This document shows, piece by piece, positions 33,484 through 36,100 of a stretch of DNA of 36,100 nt (its first letter is position 1; each line of letters opens with the position of its first letter). The position numbers and the translations under genes are program-made. The stretch lies in the IMG/VR virus record IMGVR_UViG_3300009164_002647, positions 1 through 36,100 of that record. One strand, 5' to 3'. A model generated the notes under the pieces. That model was not told the DNA's origin, ran no database searches, and worked only from the letters and a program-made list of their open reading frames with translations. Source of the DNA: a virus.

Positions 33484-33512
33484 ATTATATAACCGTTTTT
33501 ATTAATGGTCTA
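33484..33512 (-). promoter_or_regulatory. Sigma70-like promoter before 33458
   Basis: On the minus strand TAGACC (33507-33512), four of six matches to TTGACA, is followed by a 17-base spacer and a perfect TATAAT (33484-33489). The -35 element overlaps the end of the upstream gene. Position and spacing fit transcription of the 33458 gene by the host polymerase, as expected for early or middle phage genes. It lies in a 43-base gap between genes. Confidence 0.5.
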
Positions 33513-33795
33513 CCTTATTTTTGGCCAAGTACGGACAACCTAGCAAAAACATAGTGGACTCGTATGGATCTTCAAATGCTAAAGCATGGTATCCAACGAT
33601 CTTGTTATCGGATAACTTGGTTAGATATCCAAAGAAAAATCTAGACTTTAGATTTGTATAGATCCATTTTAGTATTGCGTCCTGCTGCTGATAGTAGCTC
33701 ATATCACCAACATCGATTGGATCTAGGTGAGGAGGTAGGAATCGTAGTCTCCTACTCTCCAACACGTTTAGCGGGAGTACCTTAAACTCTTTCAT
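33502..33795 (-). CDS. Small unknown phage protein, 97 aa
   Basis: The protein has a basic N-terminus (ESRRLRFLPPHLDPIDVGDM), a helix (YYQQQDAILKWIYTNLKSR) and strands (FFGYLTKLSDNKIVGYHALAF, split by a turn). No motif is recognised. The start shares ATGA with the stop of the VWA gene, so translation is coupled to it. Its position directly after the MoxR/VWA pair suggests a shared transcript, but not a shared function. Confidence 0.75.
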   Translation of the reverse strand: MKEFKVLPLNVLESRRLRFLPPHLDPIDVGDMSYYQQQDAILKWIYTNLKSRFFFGYLTKLSDNKIVGYHALAFEDPYESTMFLLGCPYLAKNKVDH

Positions 33796-35012
33796 TCCTT
33801 AAACTCATAGTGGCTGTATACACCAAAGGGTGGCTTGATAGTCTCATTACCATGGATGATGAACACTGTATCGCAATAATCAGGATCGCCCCAGCTACCG
33901 AACGGATAACCATCTGTAAACATGATGAACTTCTTAGGAACAAGATTCTCGTCCTTCATCATTTGCCAGTTACAATCAAAGTCAGTACCGCCACCACCCT
34001 TAGGCTCATAACTTTCAAACTCATGGATGCTGTCAGCAGTAATGTCAACGACATTGTAGATGTCAGTGTCAAAGCACCACAGCTTAATGTGGAAGTCCTT
34101 AAACTGATCCATGATGCCCTTGATCTCGCTAAGGAAGTCACGTGCCATCTTGTTAGAGATCGAACCACTCATATCAATAGCAACAGCAACGTCAATAGTA
34201 GTGTCGTAATTCATACCTGGAAGGATAGCATTAGTATGCCAACCTTTGCGTGAAGGACGCATCCAAGTATAGTCATTGCGGATAGTGCTCTGGATCTGCT
34301 GCTTGAGAAGTTCACGCCAATCAATCTTAGGCTCAGTGAGCTCGCTAATCAAACGACGCACACCTGAGGGGATATTACCAGCGGAACTCTGTGCAGCACT
34401 GATCATCGCTTCTTTCATCTCATCGCGGATCTTGCGTAGTTCATCCTTAGTATACTTCTTACGCTTGCTCTTGCCTTCCTTATCATCATCTCCTTCACCG
34501 TCTTGATCGAGATGCTGATCCAATAGTTCGCCAAGTTGCTGTAGTTGCTGTAGATCATACTTGCTGTGGATGATATCGTAGATCTCTTCAGCACTCTTGC
34601 CACGATACTTGTTATCTTGGAAGATTTTAACCTGTACAATCTTATCACCAATGCGATCGTCTACAAGGATCTGATTGATAGCATAGTCGCAAGCGATATT
34701 CCAGATGTCAGGCTCGCGATTGTTACGGCGACCCATATGATCAAATACATTGTGGAGAACCTCATGGCAAAACAGAAACTCTGTCTGCTTAGGGGTCAAC
34801 TTATCAACGAACGTAGTGTCGTAGTAAAAGTGACGACCATCAGTTGCTGCGGTATTGATATGTGGGTCGTCAGTACAATCTACCATACGTAACCGTGTAG
34901 CGAGATTACCAAAGAAACTATGACGGAGCAACAGTCCAACGCGGGCTGTAATAAGTTTCTCTTCGATTTTACGACCTTCAATACGTGGGGATTTAGCAAC
35001 TGCGGTAGCCAT
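33792..35012 (-). CDS. Putative metallopeptidase with VWA-like domain (DUF2201-type)
   Basis: H83-E-x2-H87-x3-DH (FCHEVLHNVFDH) is a zinc-metallopeptidase-type motif in the N-terminal domain. The C-terminal domain has VAVAIDMSGSIS near residue 273, the D-x-S-x-S metal-ion site of von Willebrand factor A domains, and IMFTDGYPFG for the later Asp. An acidic Asp/Glu/Lys-rich linker joins them. I start at the ATG at 35012, which has AGGAG six bases upstream; an earlier ATG at 35036 lacks this. With the adjacent MoxR ATPase it forms the known AAA+/VWA pair, used for remodelling or metal insertion in other systems. Its phage role is unknown. Confidence 0.88.
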   Translation of the reverse strand: MATAVAKSPRIEGRKIEEKLITARVGLLLRHSFFGNLATRLRMVDCTDDPHINTAATDGRHFYYDTTFVDKLTPKQTEFLFCHEVLHNVFDHMGRRNNREPDIWNIACDYAINQILVDDRIGDKIVQVKIFQDNKYRGKSAEEIYDIIHSKYDLQQLQQLGELLDQHLDQDGEGDDDKEGKSKRKKYTKDELRKIRDEMKEAMISAAQSSAGNIPSGVRRLISELTEPKIDWRELLKQQIQSTIRNDYTWMRPSRKGWHTNAILPGMNYDTTIDVAVAIDMSGSISNKMARDFLSEIKGIMDQFKDFHIKLWCFDTDIYNVVDITADSIHEFESYEPKGGGGTDFDCNWQMMKDENLVPKKFIMFTDGYPFGSWGDPDYCDTVFIIHGNETIKPPFGVYSHYEFKE

Positions 35013-35036
35013 GAGATTCTCCTGTGTTATATACAT

Positions 35037-35072
35037 ATAATAGCACAGTTAACTGGATTGTCAACTGTGCTA
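35037..35072 (-). promoter_or_regulatory. Sigma70-like promoter overlapping an inverted repeat
   Basis: On the minus strand a consensus TTGACA (35059-35064) is separated by 16 bases from TATTAT (35037-35042). The perfect 10-base arms TAGCACAGTT (35041-35050) and AACTGTGCTA (35063-35072) overlap both elements. The repeat could be an operator for a regulator, a terminator for the upstream MoxR gene, or both. A start near 35030 would give a leader of about 18 bases with the AGGAG site of the VWA gene. Confidence 0.55.
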
Positions 35073-35079
35073 GAATTGC

Positions 35080-36100
35080 TTACTGGTTAGCAGCGATCAC
35101 ATACTTGCCGAAGCGATCGTGAAACTCATCGAAGTTCTTCAACCTGCTAGGATCAATTGGTAGATCGTAGCTCGAAAGCGCAATCTTAGCACCCATAACA
35201 GTGAGCTCAGTCTCGAAGTTATCCATCATGAAGCGGAAGAAGTTGTCTGCCATCTCGTTCCAGTTAGGAACTTTCTTCTGATCAGCATCCTTAAGTTCGT
35301 AGCAGAGGGAGACAGTTAGCGAATACATCGCGCTAATCTCCTTGACCTTAAGTTCCTTAACCTTGCCCTTTAGGATGTCGGAAGGATTAGGCATACGTCC
35401 AGCAACCTTACGGTGTGCCATGAACTTTACACCAGTGCCCTCACCAACAGCGCCGCTAACTAGATCGGCAAGTGTAGCATCACCTAGATCATCGTCGAGC
35501 AACTCGCTAACGAAACTCCAAGAACGCGGCGTAGCAAACGAGCGGCTAGCAGTTTTAGGATCGAAATCGTACAAGTCCTGCTTGGCAAAGCTGATGTAAC
35601 CAACAACGTCCTTGTGGATCTTGTTAGCAACAGCCCACTGGAACCAGTCATCAAAGTCAACACGTAGTTCAAGATGTACGAAACGATTAGCAAGCGGAGC
35701 AGGCATACGATAAGTAACGCCCTTGTCTGCTTCACGGTTACCAGCAGCAACAACGATCACATTGTCGGGTAGTTTGTAAGTGCCAACTCGACGATTGAGA
35801 ACAAGCTGATAAGCAGCAGCCTGGACGCTGGGAGGAGCACTATTCATCTCGTCTAGGAACAAGATAACAACTGGATGCTTGGCAGCAAGTTCCTCAGTAG
35901 GAAGTTCTACGGGAGGCGCCCAGCTCATCGTGCTATCTGTTGAGTTAAAGTAAGGGATACCCTTGATGTCAGTTGGCTCCCAGAGCGACAAGCGCACGTC
36001 GATAACATGGGCATCCATCTCAGCACCAAGCTGATGAATAGCATCGGACTTGCCAATGCCTGGAGGGCCCCAAAGGAATACTGGACGACGCTTCTTGAAT
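35080..36100 (-). CDS. MoxR-type AAA+ ATPase, 5' truncated by window edge
   Basis: The frame is open to base 36100, so the true start is outside; the ATG at 36018 is internal. The bases beyond it encode GPPGIGKS, the Walker A motif. VVILFLDEMNSAP is Walker B, VIVVAAGNRE is sensor 1, and PLANRFVHLEL follows with the arginine region. This is the AAA_5/MoxR layout. The C-terminal ~110 residues form the helical lid and an extra helical tail. It is transcribed just before the VWA/HExxH gene, its usual partner. G+C here is much higher than in the island (the line at 35401 is 33/60). Confidence 0.9.
   Translation of the reverse strand, partial: FKKRRPVFLWGPPGIGKSDAIHQLGAEMDAHVIDVRLSLWEPTDIKGIPYFNSTDSTMSWAPPVELPTEELAAKHPVVILFLDEMNSAPPSVQAAAYQLVLNRRVGTYKLPDNVIVVAAGNREADKGVTYRMPAPLANRFVHLELRVDFDDWFQWAVANKIHKDVVGYISFAKQDLYDFDPKTASRSFATPRSWSFVSELLDDDLGDATLADLVSGAVGEGTGVKFMAHRKVAGRMPNPSDILKGKVKELKVKEISAMYSLTVSLCYELKDADQKKVPNWNEMADNFFRFMMDNFETELTVMGAKIALSSYDLPIDPSRLKNFDEFHDRFGKYVIAANQ

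Noticed and set aside
33810-34253. 147-codon open frame on the plus strand opposite the VWA gene
   Set aside because: It is antisense to a well-supported gene with HExxH and MIDAS motifs, has no ribosome site and its translation shows no family features.
1-36100. Integrase, transposase, CRISPR repeats or attachment sites
   Set aside because: No catalytic motifs, spaced direct repeats or terminal inverted repeats were seen. The repeated tracts found are paralogous coding sequence.

Overview
The window looks like part of the genome of a tailed, probably marine, T4-like bacteriophage. The right end (about 30.2-36.1 kb, all on the minus strand) carries phage-type genes: a tail-fibre protein with a collagen-like stretch, a flavin-dependent thymidylate synthase (ThyX), a run of small conserved-looking unknown proteins, a VWA/HExxH protein and a MoxR-type AAA+ ATPase. 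I see no rRNA, tRNA, integrase, transposase or CRISPR array. The host cannot be named from sequence alone.

The left 30 kb is a very AT-rich accessory island (one sampled line is 14/60 G+C, against 33/60 in the MoxR gene). Genes are packed with 1-8 bp overlaps or tiny gaps, and no gap exceeds 100 bases. The island holds thirteen radical-SAM proteins in five architectural families, seven Fe(II)/2-oxoglutarate-type HxD...H proteins, a fold-type-I PLP enzyme, a QueC-like PP-loop ATPase, two SGNH hydrolase-like proteins, a glycosyltransferase-like protein, a class I methyltransferase, an SDR oxidoreductase, two degenerate kinase-like proteins, and GNAT-like and nitroreductase-like proteins.

The island is built from blocks of alternating orientation: plus 1-9805; minus 9783-11517; plus 11557-16117; minus 16112-18495; plus 18592-24842; minus 24819-27696; plus 27725-30246; then the minus phage operon 30254-36100. 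Blocks diverge at about 11.5, 18.5 and 27.7 kb and meet tail to tail at about 9.8, 16.1, 24.8 and 30.25 kb. TAAATA motifs resembling T4-type late promoters sit unusually close to several block-leading start codons.

The gene content suggests a phage-encoded biosynthetic or modification pathway rich in radical and oxygenase chemistry. The substrate cannot be read from the window. No precursor peptide is visible, so a host or virion protein, a glycan or nucleobase, or a small molecule all remain open. Paralogue families, a 74-base identical tract between tandem copies, and changes at expected ligand positions point to duplication and divergence inside the island. Before the tail-fibre gene, a hairpin whose loop carries a late-promoter-like motif resembles the T4 device that keeps late genes untranslated early in infection.
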